Assembly: GCA_016218705.1 (NCBI GenBank)
Contig: JACRDC010000037.1
Coordinates: 1 to 64,000 of the forward strand
Origin: Desulfarculus sp.
GTDB taxonomy: Bacteria > Desulfobacterota > Desulfarculia > Desulfarculales > Desulfarculaceae
Direction: 5' to 3'
DNA: 64,000 nt
Part shown: piece after piece, positions 1-8,440 of the stretch
Position numbering within the stretch: the first letter of the stretch is position 1
Layout: each line of letters opens with the position of its first letter
Notes under the pieces: generated by a model
Told to the model about the DNA's origin: nothing
Seen by the model: the letters and a program-made list of their open reading frames with translations, nothing else
Database searches by the model: none
Translations under genes and position numbers: made by a program

Positions 1-38
1 GTTACTTGTGCGTAACAATTTGGTGACAAGGGCCACTC

Positions 39-241
39 ATACCAATAAGCAATCAAAGCCATCCATGGCTTTGATTGCTTATCGGCCGGGCAAAAGCGTG
101 GTTATGCCCGGCCTCCCGGGCGCTTACGCGCCCGGCGGGCCATTCCCCGGGGTCCCCAAGCAAACGCAGTTTGCTTGGGGTGGATACATGGCCCGCATAC
201 CAAGTTGCGATCAAACTACTCGTTTGATCGCAACTTGGTAT
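39..241. repeat. Multi-hairpin repeat element, copy 1 (203 bp)
   Basis: The element begins with ATACCAA and ends with TTGGTAT, so it has short terminal inverted repeats. It is a string of self-complementary modules: perfect 18-bp arms at 45-62/65-82, GC arms at 84-92/105-113, arms at 117-123/128-134, 12-bp arms at 154-165/169-180, and 20-bp arms at 197-216/222-241. A second copy lies in inverse orientation at 9452-9612 and lacks about 42 bp that include the fourth hairpin. It sits downstream of the TRAP operon. No transposase is present. It looks like a non-autonomous, MITE-like or REP-like element; whether it moves or acts as RNA is unknown. Confidence 0.85.
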
Positions 242-335
242 CAGGTCCCTAACAAGGGCCGGCAAGGCCCCGGGCGGGGTTCAAGATGGGGACAAGGATG
301 ATGTGGGCGGGACTCCTTGGTCTGGCCCTCGCCTC

Positions 336-2282
336 TCAGGCCGCGCCCCGCGTGGGCAGGTACTTCTGCGTCAGGCCCACCAGGACCATCAGGCCGATGC
401 CGATCAGGTCGAAGACGGTGGAGGCGTAGACCAGGCACAGGCCGCCCGCCAAGAGCAGCCCGCTCTGCCAGGGCGAGGACTTGCGCAAAAACCAGCCGCT
501 GGCCCCGGCGGCCAGGGCCCACACCCCCAGCATGGCGGTGAAGAAGGTCCAGATCATGTTGAGCCAGTCGCCCTCCAAGAGCAGGCCCACGCCGTCGGGG
601 TGCAGCACGAACATGAAGGGCACGATGAAGGCGGGCAGGGTGTACTTCCAGGCCATCATCATGGTCTTGAAGGGGTCGCCGCCGGTGAGCGCCGCCGCCG
701 CGAAGGGTGACAGGGCCGTGGGCGGGGAGACCTCGGAGAGCACGGCGTAGTAGAAGATGAACATGTGGGCCGCCGCCTCGGGCACCTTGAGCATGATGAG
801 GGCCGGGGCGGCGATGACCGCGCCGATGATGTAGGAGGCCGTCACTGGCACGGCCAGGCCGATGACCCACATCAGCACGCCCGTGAACAGGGCGGTGAGG
901 AACAGGTTGCCCTGGGCGTAGGAGATGATGATGGAGGAGAACTTGAGCCCCAGGCCGGTCAGGGTCACCACGCCCACGATGATGCCGGCGCTGGCGCAGG
1001 TGCAGGCCACGGAGAGCACGCCGATGGAGCCGCTTTCCAGGGCCTTCTTGGCCTTGGGAAAGGTCAGCGCCGTGTCCTTGCGCAGATAGCTGGCGCCAAA
1101 GGCCAGCACCGTGGCCCAGAACACCGCCCAGATGGGGGTGAAGCCCACCACCATCAGCACCACGATGCCCAGCAGGGAGGAGAAGTGGTACCAGTAGCGC
1201 CGGGTCAGGGCGCCCAGGGACTCGCCCTCCAGGGTCTCCACCAGGGTGGCGCCGAAACGCTTGGCGTCGTATTCCACCATCAGCAGGATGGACCAGTAGT
1301 AGAGGATGGTGGGGATGCAGGCCATGCGGATGACATCGAGATAGGAAATCTTGAGTATCTCGGCGATGAGGAAGGCGGCGGCGCCCAGCACCGGTGGCGA
1401 GAGGATGGCCCCGATGCCGCCGGCCGACAAGAGCCCGCCGGCTGATTCCTTGTCGTAGCCGGCCTTGGCCAGCATGGGCCAGGCCACCGAGCCCAGGGTC
1501 ACGGTGGTGGCCACGCCGCTGCCCGAGGGGCCGCCCAGCAGGAAGGAGGCCAGGGTGATGGTGCGGCCGGCGGCGGTGGGCTTGCGCCCCATGGCCGCGA
1601 AGGAAAAATCAATGAAGAACTTGCCCGCCCCGGAGTACTCCAGCACCGCGCCATAGATGGTGAACAGGATGATGAAGGTGGAGCTGACGTCAATGGGCAC
1701 CCCGAAGATGCCCTCCAGGGTCATGTACATGTGGCCCACGACGCGTTCCAGGTCGTAGCCGCGGTGGGTCCAGGGGGCCGGCAGCCAGGGGCCCACGAAG
1801 GCGTAGACCAAAAACAGGCTAACCACCAGGGGCATGATCCAGCCGGTGGAGCGCCGGGTGGCCTCCAGCACCAGGAGCATCAGGGCCACGCCGAAGACGA
1901 GGTCCAAGGTCTCGGGGATGACGGCCCGGTAGATGAATTCCTCGAAGTCATAGAGCATGTAGATGATGGTGGAGGCACTCACCAGGGCCAGGACCACGTC
2001 GTACCAGTTGATGCGGCCCTGCTGTCTGGGGGTGGGAGGAAACACCAAAAAGCTCAGGAACAGCACCATCATCACGTGCAGGCCGCGCAGTATCTGGGTG
2101 GTGATGGAGGCCACGGCGGCGTAGAGGTGGAACAGGCTCATGGCGATGGCGGCCCAGGTGATGACCTGCTGCATGACCCCGGTCAGGCGCCGGGTCACGC
2201 CTTCCTCTTCCTCGATGTATTTTTGGGCTTGGGTCAGGCGCTCTTCGCTGATCTGAAAATCCTGGGGCTGCTGTTCACTCAC
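336..2282 (-). CDS. TRAP transporter fused permease (4TM/12TM), TAXI type
   Basis: This is the membrane subunit of a tripartite ATP-independent periplasmic transporter, which takes up a solute using an ion gradient. At 648 residues it has the length of the fused DctQ-DctM permeases that pair with TAXI binding proteins. An N-terminal cytoplasmic stretch is followed by many hydrophobic segments, with conserved-looking DctM stretches such as GGPSGSGVATTVTLGSVAWP. The start is GTG at 2282, 31 bp after the DUF1850 gene, so it is the last gene of a three-gene operon. The substrate cannot be read from the sequence. Family assignment is firm; an organic acid or amino acid substrate is only a guess from the family. 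Confidence 0.93.
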   Translation of the reverse strand: MSEQQPQDFQISEERLTQAQKYIEEEEGVTRRLTGVMQQVITWAAIAMSLFHLYAAVASITTQILRGLHVMMVLFLSFLVFPPTPRQQGRINWYDVVLALVSASTIIYMLYDFEEFIYRAVIPETLDLVFGVALMLLVLEATRRSTGWIMPLVVSLFLVYAFVGPWLPAPWTHRGYDLERVVGHMYMTLEGIFGVPIDVSSTFIILFTIYGAVLEYSGAGKFFIDFSFAAMGRKPTAAGRTITLASFLLGGPSGSGVATTVTLGSVAWPMLAKAGYDKESAGGLLSAGGIGAILSPPVLGAAAFLIAEILKISYLDVIRMACIPTILYYWSILLMVEYDAKRFGATLVETLEGESLGALTRRYWYHFSSLLGIVVLMVVGFTPIWAVFWATVLAFGASYLRKDTALTFPKAKKALESGSIGVLSVACTCASAGIIVGVVTLTGLGLKFSSIIISYAQGNLFLTALFTGVLMWVIGLAVPVTASYIIGAVIAAPALIMLKVPEAAAHMFIFYYAVLSEVSPPTALSPFAAAALTGGDPFKTMMMAWKYTLPAFIVPFMFVLHPDGVGLLLEGDWLNMIWTFFTAMLGVWALAAGASGWFLRKSSPWQSGLLLAGGLCLVYASTVFDLIGIGLMVLVGLTQKYLPTRGAA

Positions 2283-2313
2283 GATGTTACCTGCTGGGCC
2301 TGGCGAGGCCGGT

Positions 2314-2790
2314 TTAGGGTGTGGACGCCACCTTGAAGACCAGGGCCTGTCCCGGCTGGGCCAACTGGTCCAGGCGCAGGGTCCGGTCCCCTACCGTGAG
2401 GTGGTGCCGGGAATAGTCGTGGCTACGTACCTGAAAGTCACCCAGGGGACGGCGCAAGACGGCTCGTCCCGTGACTGGCGGCTCCAGGCCGTAATACTCG
2501 AAGACCGCCGGCGAGGGGCTCTGCACCTCCACCAACCAACAGCCCCCCCCCGGCCTGGCCTGGAAGCACTCCCGCACCGGGGCCTCGTAAATGGAGTTCA
2601 CGTGCCCCAGGCAGAACCGGCCATCGCCGGGCAGGGCCACCTCCCAAAGCAGACTGGCCGGCTCCAGCGTCCAGACATGCAAGACCGCGTCCCGCCCGGC
2701 GGCCATGGCCACCGGACAGGACCCCGGCGGACAAACCCACAGGACGCCGGCCAGGATCAGCCAGGCCAGGGCCTTGGCCCGCCGAATCAA
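2314..2790 (-). CDS. DUF1850 domain protein of the TRAP-TAXI operon
   Basis: A small exported protein of about 158 residues with an N-terminal hydrophobic segment (AKALAWLILAGVLWV) followed by a domain recognisable as DUF1850 by its HVNSIYEAPVRECF stretch and the later VFEYYGL. DUF1850 proteins are commonly encoded between TAXI binding proteins and fused TRAP permeases, as here; their function is unknown. I choose the TTG at 2790 because it overlaps the TGA of the TAXI gene (2789-2787), suggesting translational coupling. A longer reading back to 2976 would run about 190 bp into the TAXI gene and encodes an unlikely arginine/proline-rich leader. Confidence 0.75.
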   Translation of the reverse strand: MIRRAKALAWLILAGVLWVCPPGSCPVAMAAGRDAVLHVWTLEPASLLWEVALPGDGRFCLGHVNSIYEAPVRECFQARPGGGCWLVEVQSPSPAVFEYYGLEPPVTGRAVLRRPLGDFQVRSHDYSRHHLTVGDRTLRLDQLAQPGQALVFKVASTP

Positions 2791-3785
2791 ATATTGGCGC
2801 CCTTTTCCTTGAAGAACTTCACCGCGCCGGGGTGGAAGGGGATTGGCGAACCAACCACCGCCTCTTGCAGGGTAAGGTGCAGGGCCTCCTTGTGGATGGC
2901 CACCAGTTCGGCGTGGTGCTCGAACATGGTCTTGAGGATGTTGTAGATGAGTTCCGGGTCGGCTTTTTGGTTGCACAACAGCAGATTGGCCACGGCGGCC
3001 ACGGGCACGTCGGCCTTCATGCCCGGATAGATTGCCTTGGGGATGGTCTTGGGGAAGTATACCGGGCCATATTTGCCGACCATCTTGCTCACCGCCTCAC
3101 CGCTGGGCAGAAGCTTGATGGTCGTGCCCGGAGTGGCGGCCAGGTCCAACACCGAGGCCGTGGGCAGGCCGCCGTCCCAGAAATAGGCCTCCACCTTGTT
3201 GTCCTTCAGGGCGCCGGCCGATTCGCTGGCCCCCAGGCGGTCGCGCTTGATGTCCTTGTCCGGGTCTATGCCAAAGGCCTCCAACACCCGCAGGGCCTTG
3301 ACCTCGGTGCCGCTGCCCGGGGCGCCGGTGGAGACCTTTTTGCCCTTCAGGTCGGCCACGCTGTTGATCTTGTCGTCGGTCACCACCACGTGCATGAAAT
3401 TGGAGTAGAGCACGGCCACGTTCATGAGGGGCAATTTGTCCTTGAACTTGCCGGCGCCCGTCACGGCGTCGTAGGCCGAATCGGCCATGACGAAGCCCAG
3501 GTCGGCCTTGCCCGCCGCCACCAGGCGGCAGTTGTCCACCGAGGCGGCGGTCACCTCGGCCGTGGCCTCCACGCCTGGCAGGTATTTGGAGATCACCGAG
3601 GCGATGCCACCGCCATAGGGATAGTACACCCCCCCGGTGCCGCCGGTGGCCACCGAGATGCGGTTTTTGGCCTGGGCCCAGGTCAACGGCGCGCCCATGA
3701 GGGCCATGCCCCCCAGCAAGGCCGTGGAGGTTAAAAATTGCCTGCGGGTCAGACCTGCACCATGGTCCCGGTGGTTATCTCCCAT
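2787..3785 (-). CDS. TAXI family TRAP transporter solute-binding protein
   Basis: The periplasmic substrate-binding component of the TRAP-TAXI transporter. The 332-residue protein starts at ATG 3785, nine bases after a GGGAGG ribosome binding site. The N-terminus carries a Tat-like signal (TRRQFLTSTALLGGMALMG), then the mature TAXI signature region ISVATGGTGGVYYPYGG. A longer reading to 3917 would place the Tat signal internally and is rejected. First gene of an operon with the DUF1850 protein and fused permease, with a plausible minus-strand promoter at 3860-3889. Substrate is unknown. Confidence 0.93.
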   Translation of the reverse strand: MGDNHRDHGAGLTRRQFLTSTALLGGMALMGAPLTWAQAKNRISVATGGTGGVYYPYGGGIASVISKYLPGVEATAEVTAASVDNCRLVAAGKADLGFVMADSAYDAVTGAGKFKDKLPLMNVAVLYSNFMHVVVTDDKINSVADLKGKKVSTGAPGSGTEVKALRVLEAFGIDPDKDIKRDRLGASESAGALKDNKVEAYFWDGGLPTASVLDLAATPGTTIKLLPSGEAVSKMVGKYGPVYFPKTIPKAIYPGMKADVPVAAVANLLLCNQKADPELIYNILKTMFEHHAELVAIHKEALHLTLQEAVVGSPIPFHPGAVKFFKEKGANI

Positions 3786-3859
3786 CGTTGAAGCCTCCCT
3801 CTTAAGCAAAAAAGAAACCGCGGCGATCCAGGCATGCTCGATAAAACCTACGGATTTGC

Positions 3860-3889
3860 ATGTTAATCCACGGGGGTCTCGCACGTCAA
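3860..3889 (-). promoter_or_regulatory. Candidate sigma-70 promoter of the TRAP-TAXI operon
   Basis: On the minus strand TTGACG (3889-3884) is followed after 18 bases by TAACAT (3865-3860), about 75 bases upstream of the TAXI start codon. The -35 matches five of six consensus bases and the -10 four of six. Inferred from sequence only. Confidence 0.5.
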
Positions 3890-4060
3890 GCCAGGCATGG
3901 CAAGAAGGGCGGCGCACAGGGGGAGAGCGGCGCGGCGGGGCGCCGGGGCTAGACCGGGTTGGGGCCAGGGCGGCCAGGCCGGTTAGGCTGGCGGGCCACC
4001 CCGGGTGGTTTCGGGCATGCCCGTGAGGCTGCCGTGGTTGGGCGGCGCGCTGGGCAGCCT

Positions 4061-6340
4061 TCAGGATGGCCTGTCCAGCTTATCCTCTGGCGACAGCCAC
4101 TTCAGATAGCGCAGCACGTTGCTGTAATCGTCGCTCCAGGGCCGGGCCTGGGCGTCGGGGCTTAGGGGGCGCCAGTCTGGCTGGCGGCCCAGGTGCTCCA
4201 GGTCGGCGGGGTGGCGGGCCAGGGCCACCCACACCGAGGGGTTGCGGCCAGCCGCGTGGTCCAGCACCTTGTCGCGGCGGATAAGCCCCGCCAGGCCGGC
4301 CTCCTGGGCCAGGCGGCCCACCATGCCCTCCAGGTTGAGGTAGCGGTTGGTGACGTGCAGGGCCAGCAGGCCACCCGGGGCCAGGCGCTCCAGGTAGAGG
4401 CCCAGGGCCTCCAGGGTGACCAGGTGCACGGGGATGGCGTCGGAGTTGAAGGCGTCCAGGACGAACAGGTCATAGCGGGCCAGGCCATCCTGGGCCAGGG
4501 TCAGGCGGGCGTCGCCCAGCACCACCCGCGCAGGCGCCGGCGCGTCGCCCAGGAAGGTGAAAAAGGCGGGGTTTTGGGCGATGTCCCTGACCAGGGGATC
4601 TATCTCGTAGTAGGTCCACTGGTCGCCGGGCTGGGCATAGGCGCTCAGGCCACCGGCCCCCAGGCCGATGATGCCCACGCGGCTGCCGCCGGAGCGGCGC
4701 AGGGACCCCATGATCTGGCCCACGGGGCCATCGGGGTGGTAGTAGGCCAGGGGCCGGCGCCGCTCCCCTGGTTCCCAGGCCTGGAAGCCATGCACGATGT
4801 TGCCGTGGCCCAACACGTGGAAGTTGTGCGCCGGGTCGTGCCGCACCTTGAGCACCGAGAAGAAGCTGCGCTGGGCCTCGATCACGCCGGCCTGGCCGGC
4901 CAGGAAGCCGGCCAGCAGTACGGCCCCTACACCCAGACCCAGGCGCAGGGGGCGTTCCCGGCTGCTCAGACACCAGATGATGGCCAGGCCGCTCAGCCCC
5001 AGCACGCCGTAGAAGCCTATGGTGGGGTTGCCGCTCAGGCTTAGGCCCCAGCGCCCGGCCAGGAGCAGCCCCAGCAGCAGGGCCGGTAGCAGCCAGTCCA
5101 GCCAGGGCGCCCAGCGGCCAGTGGCCGCCTGGCGGCTGGCCGGGAGCATCATGCCCACCAGCACCAGGGCGATGGGGTACTCGGCCACCCAGTTGAACAG
5201 CAGCGGGGCGGCGATGGCGTTGAACAGCCCGCCCAAGGCCCCGCCCAGGCTTATCCAAAAATAGAACTCGGTCAGGCGGCTGGCGGCCGGGCGGCTGGCG
5301 GCCAGTTGGCCATGGCAGACCATGCAGGCCACGAAGAGCACCATCAGCTCCAGGGGCATGGACACGTACCAGGCCGTCAGGGCCGGGCCGGCCAGCAGCA
5401 TCACCAGGGGCAGCAGCAGGAAGGGCAGCACCCGCGTCATGGCCGCCGTGGGTATGGGAGGCCGGCGGGCGAAGACCAGGATGAAGGAGAGCAGATACAG
5501 GGCCAGGGGGACCACCCACAACAGAGGCATGGCCGCCACGTCGGTGGACAGGTGGGTGGTCACGGCCATGAGCAGGCTGGAGGGCACCAGGGCCAGCAGG
5601 AGCCAGCGCAGGCGCCCCCGCCAGGACAGGGGCACGGCCAGGGCCGGGGCGGGAGCCGGCGGCGCGGCGTGGTCCCCCTGGGGATGACGCCAGAGCAAAC
5701 AGGCCCCGGCGCAGGCGGCCACCAGCAGGGCCAGCAGCCCGTAGCCCAGGGACCAGGACCAGGCCTGCTCCTTGAGGGTCAAGAAAGGCTCGATGAGCAC
5801 CGGAAAGCCCAGGAGGGCGGCCATGCTGCCCAGGTTGCTGCCGGCGTAGAGGAAGTAGGGGTCGTGCCGGGCGGGGTGGCCGCTCTGGGCGAACCAGGCC
5901 TGCAACAGGGGCGCGGTGGTGGAGAGCATGAAGAAGGCCGGCCCCAGGCTGGCGGCCAGGAGCATCAAGAGCCAGGGTATGGGGTTGGCCTCGGCGGGGG
6001 GCAGCCACTGGCGGGCCACGGCCAGGGGCAGGGTGGTCAACGACAGGGCCAGCAGGGACAACTGGACCAGCACCTGGGCGCGCAGGCTCAGGTAGCGGGT
6101 GGCCAGGAAGGCGTAGAGGTAGCCGGCCAGGAGCGCCAACTGGAAGAAGACCAGGCAGGTGTTCCACACCGCCGGGGTGCCGCCGGCCAGGGGCAGGACC
6201 ATCTTGCCGAAGAGCAGCTCGCACCAGAAGAGCAGGCCCGCGCTGGCCAGGATGGCCAGGGTATAGAGCCCCACCAGAAGGCGCGAGCGGGCCGCGGACA
6301 GGGCCGGGGCGGGGAGGGCGGCGGCCAGCGAGCTTTCCAT
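4061..6340 (-). CDS. Membrane-fused spermidine-synthase-like protein
   Basis: A 759-residue protein. The first ~520 residues form a long run of hydrophobic helices. The C-terminal ~220 residues form a Rossmann-type aminopropyltransferase/methyltransferase domain with GIIGLGAGG (about residue 550), an acidic ribose-binding stretch YYEIDP, and LDAFNSDAIP (about residue 628). This matches the family annotated as fused MFS/spermidine synthase. Whether such proteins make polyamines is not established, and no decarboxylase partner lies nearby. It stands alone on the minus strand, divergent from tupA. ATG 6340 is the only start that keeps the first membrane helix. Confidence 0.85.
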   Translation of the reverse strand: MESSLAAALPAPALSAARSRLLVGLYTLAILASAGLLFWCELLFGKMVLPLAGGTPAVWNTCLVFFQLALLAGYLYAFLATRYLSLRAQVLVQLSLLALSLTTLPLAVARQWLPPAEANPIPWLLMLLAASLGPAFFMLSTTAPLLQAWFAQSGHPARHDPYFLYAGSNLGSMAALLGFPVLIEPFLTLKEQAWSWSLGYGLLALLVAACAGACLLWRHPQGDHAAPPAPAPALAVPLSWRGRLRWLLLALVPSSLLMAVTTHLSTDVAAMPLLWVVPLALYLLSFILVFARRPPIPTAAMTRVLPFLLLPLVMLLAGPALTAWYVSMPLELMVLFVACMVCHGQLAASRPAASRLTEFYFWISLGGALGGLFNAIAAPLLFNWVAEYPIALVLVGMMLPASRQAATGRWAPWLDWLLPALLLGLLLAGRWGLSLSGNPTIGFYGVLGLSGLAIIWCLSSRERPLRLGLGVGAVLLAGFLAGQAGVIEAQRSFFSVLKVRHDPAHNFHVLGHGNIVHGFQAWEPGERRRPLAYYHPDGPVGQIMGSLRRSGGSRVGIIGLGAGGLSAYAQPGDQWTYYEIDPLVRDIAQNPAFFTFLGDAPAPARVVLGDARLTLAQDGLARYDLFVLDAFNSDAIPVHLVTLEALGLYLERLAPGGLLALHVTNRYLNLEGMVGRLAQEAGLAGLIRRDKVLDHAAGRNPSVWVALARHPADLEHLGRQPDWRPLSPDAQARPWSDDYSNVLRYLKWLSPEDKLDRPS

Positions 6341-6810
6341 GATGCGACCCCTGCTAAGGGTGAAGAAAGTTCAGCGCGTCCTTGGGCCGGCCTGGCCCGC
6401 CCAGGGTGGTGCCGGGCCAGGGCTGCTCCCCTGGGTGGCAAGAAAGGTGCCAGACGGCCCCGTCAGGGCCAGGCCCAGTCCTCCCGGGCCATAGGTTCGT
6501 AATTATAGGCTTTTGCCCAGGTAGCCGGCTGGGCGCTGGGACCGGCCCGGGGGCGCGTACCCCTGCCGGGGGCCGGGCGTATTTCACGGTCAGGGGTGAA
6601 TTACATAATGGTAATTACGCAAACGTGGCTGGCCAAGAGGCCGCCAAGGGCCAAACACGCCCCGAGGATTGATTCTTGGTTCCCTCTTGCCTAGCGTGCC
6701 ATCTCCCTCTATCATGTGCCAATATTGACATAGGCCTAGCGGGGATGACCGGCCCTTGGCCGGCCGCCTCGCCAGGACATCGCTCAACCACCCGAGGGAG
6801 GAGTTTAGCC
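6341..6810. other. Divergent intergenic region between membrane synthase and tupA
   Basis: No gene is seen in these 470 bases. The stretch is GC-rich except for two short AT islands that carry inverted copies of one octamer: CGTAATTA at 6498-6505 and TAATTACG at 6612-6619, the latter inside a GTAATTAC palindrome (6611-6618). They could be operator half-sites for a regulator such as the TunR-like protein encoded downstream, but I cannot match them to a known motif. A tupA promoter candidate lies at 6687-6715. A GCCGGCC-rich hairpin occurs in the presumed tupA leader near 6748-6770. Confidence 0.5.
6687..6715 (+). promoter_or_regulatory. Candidate promoter of tupABC
   Basis: TTGCCT (6687-6692), 17-base spacer, TATCAT (6710-6715). 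It would give a leader of roughly 90 bases before tupA. Match quality is moderate; no experimental support. Confidence 0.4.
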
Positions 6811-7644
6811 ATGCTTGCGCGTTCAGCCGCCTTGATCTGCTGCCTGTTAGCCCTGGGCCTGGGCCTGGGCGCCGCCCCGGCCCCGGCCGCTGACCAGCTC
6901 ATGATGGCCACCACCACCAGCACCGAGGACACCGGGCTCCTCAACTACCTGGCGCCCCTGTTCCAGAAGGACACCGGCATCGAGCTGAAGTGGACCTCCA
7001 CCGGCACGGGCAAGGCCCTGGAGCTGGGCAAGAACTGCGACGTGGACGTGGTGCTGGTGCACGCGCCCGGGGCTGAGATGAAATTCGTGGATTCCGGCGC
7101 GGGGATCAACCGCCGCCAGGTGATGTACAACGACTACGTGCTCCTGGGACCGGCCGGGGACCCCGCCAAGGTCAAGGGCCAGACCATGGCCCAGGCCCTG
7201 GCCGCCCTGCGCGGGGCCAAGGCCACCTTTGTCAGCCGGGGCGACAAGTCCGGCACCCACATGATGGAGCAAAGTCTGTGGAAGAAGGGCGGTGGCCAGG
7301 TGCCCGAGCAGGAGCCCTGGTATTTGCAGGCCGGCCAGGGCATGTTTAGCACCCTGGCCCTGGCCGGCGAGAAGAAGGGCTACACCATCTGCGACCGCGG
7401 CACCTTCTTCAAGTTCGAGGCCGACAACCAGGGCCAGCCGCCCATCGTGGTGCTCCTGGAGGGCGAGCCCGAACTCTTGAACCAGTACAGCGTCATCGAG
7501 GTCAATCCGGCCAAGTGCCCCCAGGCCAAGCAGGCCCTGGCCAAGCGCTTCGGTGACTGGCTGGTTTCGCCCCAGGGGCAGCAGCTCATCGCCGGATTCA
7601 AGGCCCACGGCAAGCAACTCTTCACCCCCAACGCCGGCAAGTAG
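6811..7644 (+). CDS. tupA: Tungstate ABC transporter, substrate-binding protein TupA
   Basis: Periplasmic tungstate (possibly also molybdate) binding protein of 277 residues. ATG 6811 follows a GGGAGGAG ribosome binding site; the signal peptide runs to about residue 27 (APAPAA). The mature protein opens with MMATTTSTEDTGLL, the hallmark of TupA-type proteins, whose TTTS residues contact the oxyanion. Later stretches such as KWTSTGTGKALELG and VSRGDKSGTHMMEQSLW also fit the family. It heads tupABC and is close to a TunR-like gene. Sulfate reducers need tungsten for formate dehydrogenases and related enzymes. A longer start at 6676 would precede the signal peptide and is rejected. Confidence 0.95.
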   Translation: MLARSAALICCLLALGLGLGAAPAPAADQLMMATTTSTEDTGLLNYLAPLFQKDTGIELKWTSTGTGKALELGKNCDVDVVLVHAPGAEMKFVDSGAGINRRQVMYNDYVLLGPAGDPAKVKGQTMAQALAALRGAKATFVSRGDKSGTHMMEQSLWKKGGGQVPEQEPWYLQAGQGMFSTLALAGEKKGYTICDRGTFFKFEADNQGQPPIVVLLEGEPELLNQYSVIEVNPAKCPQAKQALAKRFGDWLVSPQGQQLIAGFKAHGKQLFTPNAGK

Positions 7645-7660
7645 GCCGAGAGCCTCGGCT

Positions 7661-7715
7661 CCCATATCGGGTCGGGTGGCGCTGTTGCCCAGCCAGCTTG
7701 GCCGGCTCCCGTGGA
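7661..7715 (+). repeat. Dispersed GC-rich intergenic repeat, copy R1
   Basis: Located between tupA and tupB. It contains GGGTCGGGTGGCGCTGT, then CCAGCCAG and GGCTCCCGTGGAG, features shared with copies at 13280-13350, 22241-22310, 26631-26700, 26728-26797 and 32361-32437. A short hairpin (GCCGAG/CTCGGC) precedes it at about 7644-7659. It could lower expression of tupB and tupC relative to the binding protein. Confidence 0.6.
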
Positions 7716-7744
7716 GACGCTGACGAGGTTAAAAGAGGCAAGGT

Positions 7745-8440
7745 TTGGACTACATCCTGGATGGCCTGGCCCAGGCCCTGAGATTGCTTTTCGGGGGCGA
7801 CCCCGAGACCTTCTCGGCGCTCTGGGCCACGGTCTTTTCCTCCAGCCTGGCCATGCTGGCCAGCCTGCTCCTGGGCCTGCCGCTGGGCTTCTGGCTGGGG
7901 CACGGGCGCTTCCGGGGCCAGCGGCTGGTGCGCACCGTGGTGGACACCGGCCTGGCCTTGCCCACGGTGCTCATCGGCCTGGTGGTCTACGCCTTTCTCT
8001 CCCGGCGCGGCCCCCTGGGCCACTGGGGGCTGTTGTTCACCCTGCCCGGCCTGGCCATCGGCCAGGCCATCCTGGCCCTGCCGGTGGTGGTGGCCCTGAC
8101 CGCCTCGGCGGTGGAGAGCCTGGACCGCCGCCTGGGGATGACCCTCTTGACCCTGGGGGCCAGCCGCCGCCAACTGGCGCTCACCACCATGTGGGAGGCC
8201 CGTCACGGCCTGTTGGCCGCGGCGGTCAACGCCTATGGCCGGGTGGTGACCGAGGTGGGCATCGCCATGATGGTGGGTGGCAACATCAAGTGGCACACCC
8301 GTACCGTCACCACGGCCATCGCCCTGGAGACGGGCAAGGGCGAGTTCGCCCAGGGCATCGCCCTGGGGATGGTGCTGTTGGCCTTCGCCCTGTTGGTCAA
8401 CCTGTGCCTGATTAGGCTGCGGCGGGGGGCCACGCCGTGA
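7745..8440 (+). CDS. tupB: Tungstate ABC transporter permease TupB
   Basis: Inner membrane channel subunit of the tungstate transporter, 231 residues with about five or six hydrophobic helices. The permease coupling loop is seen as ESLDRRLGMTLLTLGASRRQ, and the later VGIAMMVGGNIKWHTRTVTTAIALE region is characteristic of TupB. The likely start is TTG 7745 after AAAAGAGGCAAGG; no better ATG exists upstream in frame. Its stop overlaps the GTG of tupC by four bases, so the two are translationally coupled. Confidence 0.93.
   Translation: MDYILDGLAQALRLLFGGDPETFSALWATVFSSSLAMLASLLLGLPLGFWLGHGRFRGQRLVRTVVDTGLALPTVLIGLVVYAFLSRRGPLGHWGLLFTLPGLAIGQAILALPVVVALTASAVESLDRRLGMTLLTLGASRRQLALTTMWEARHGLLAAAVNAYGRVVTEVGIAMMVGGNIKWHTRTVTTAIALETGKGEFAQGIALGMVLLAFALLVNLCLIRLRRGATP

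Noticed and set aside
6716-6810. Molybdenum/tungsten cofactor riboswitch before tupA
   Set aside because: The leader has a small GC hairpin, but I could not find the conserved blocks of that riboswitch class.
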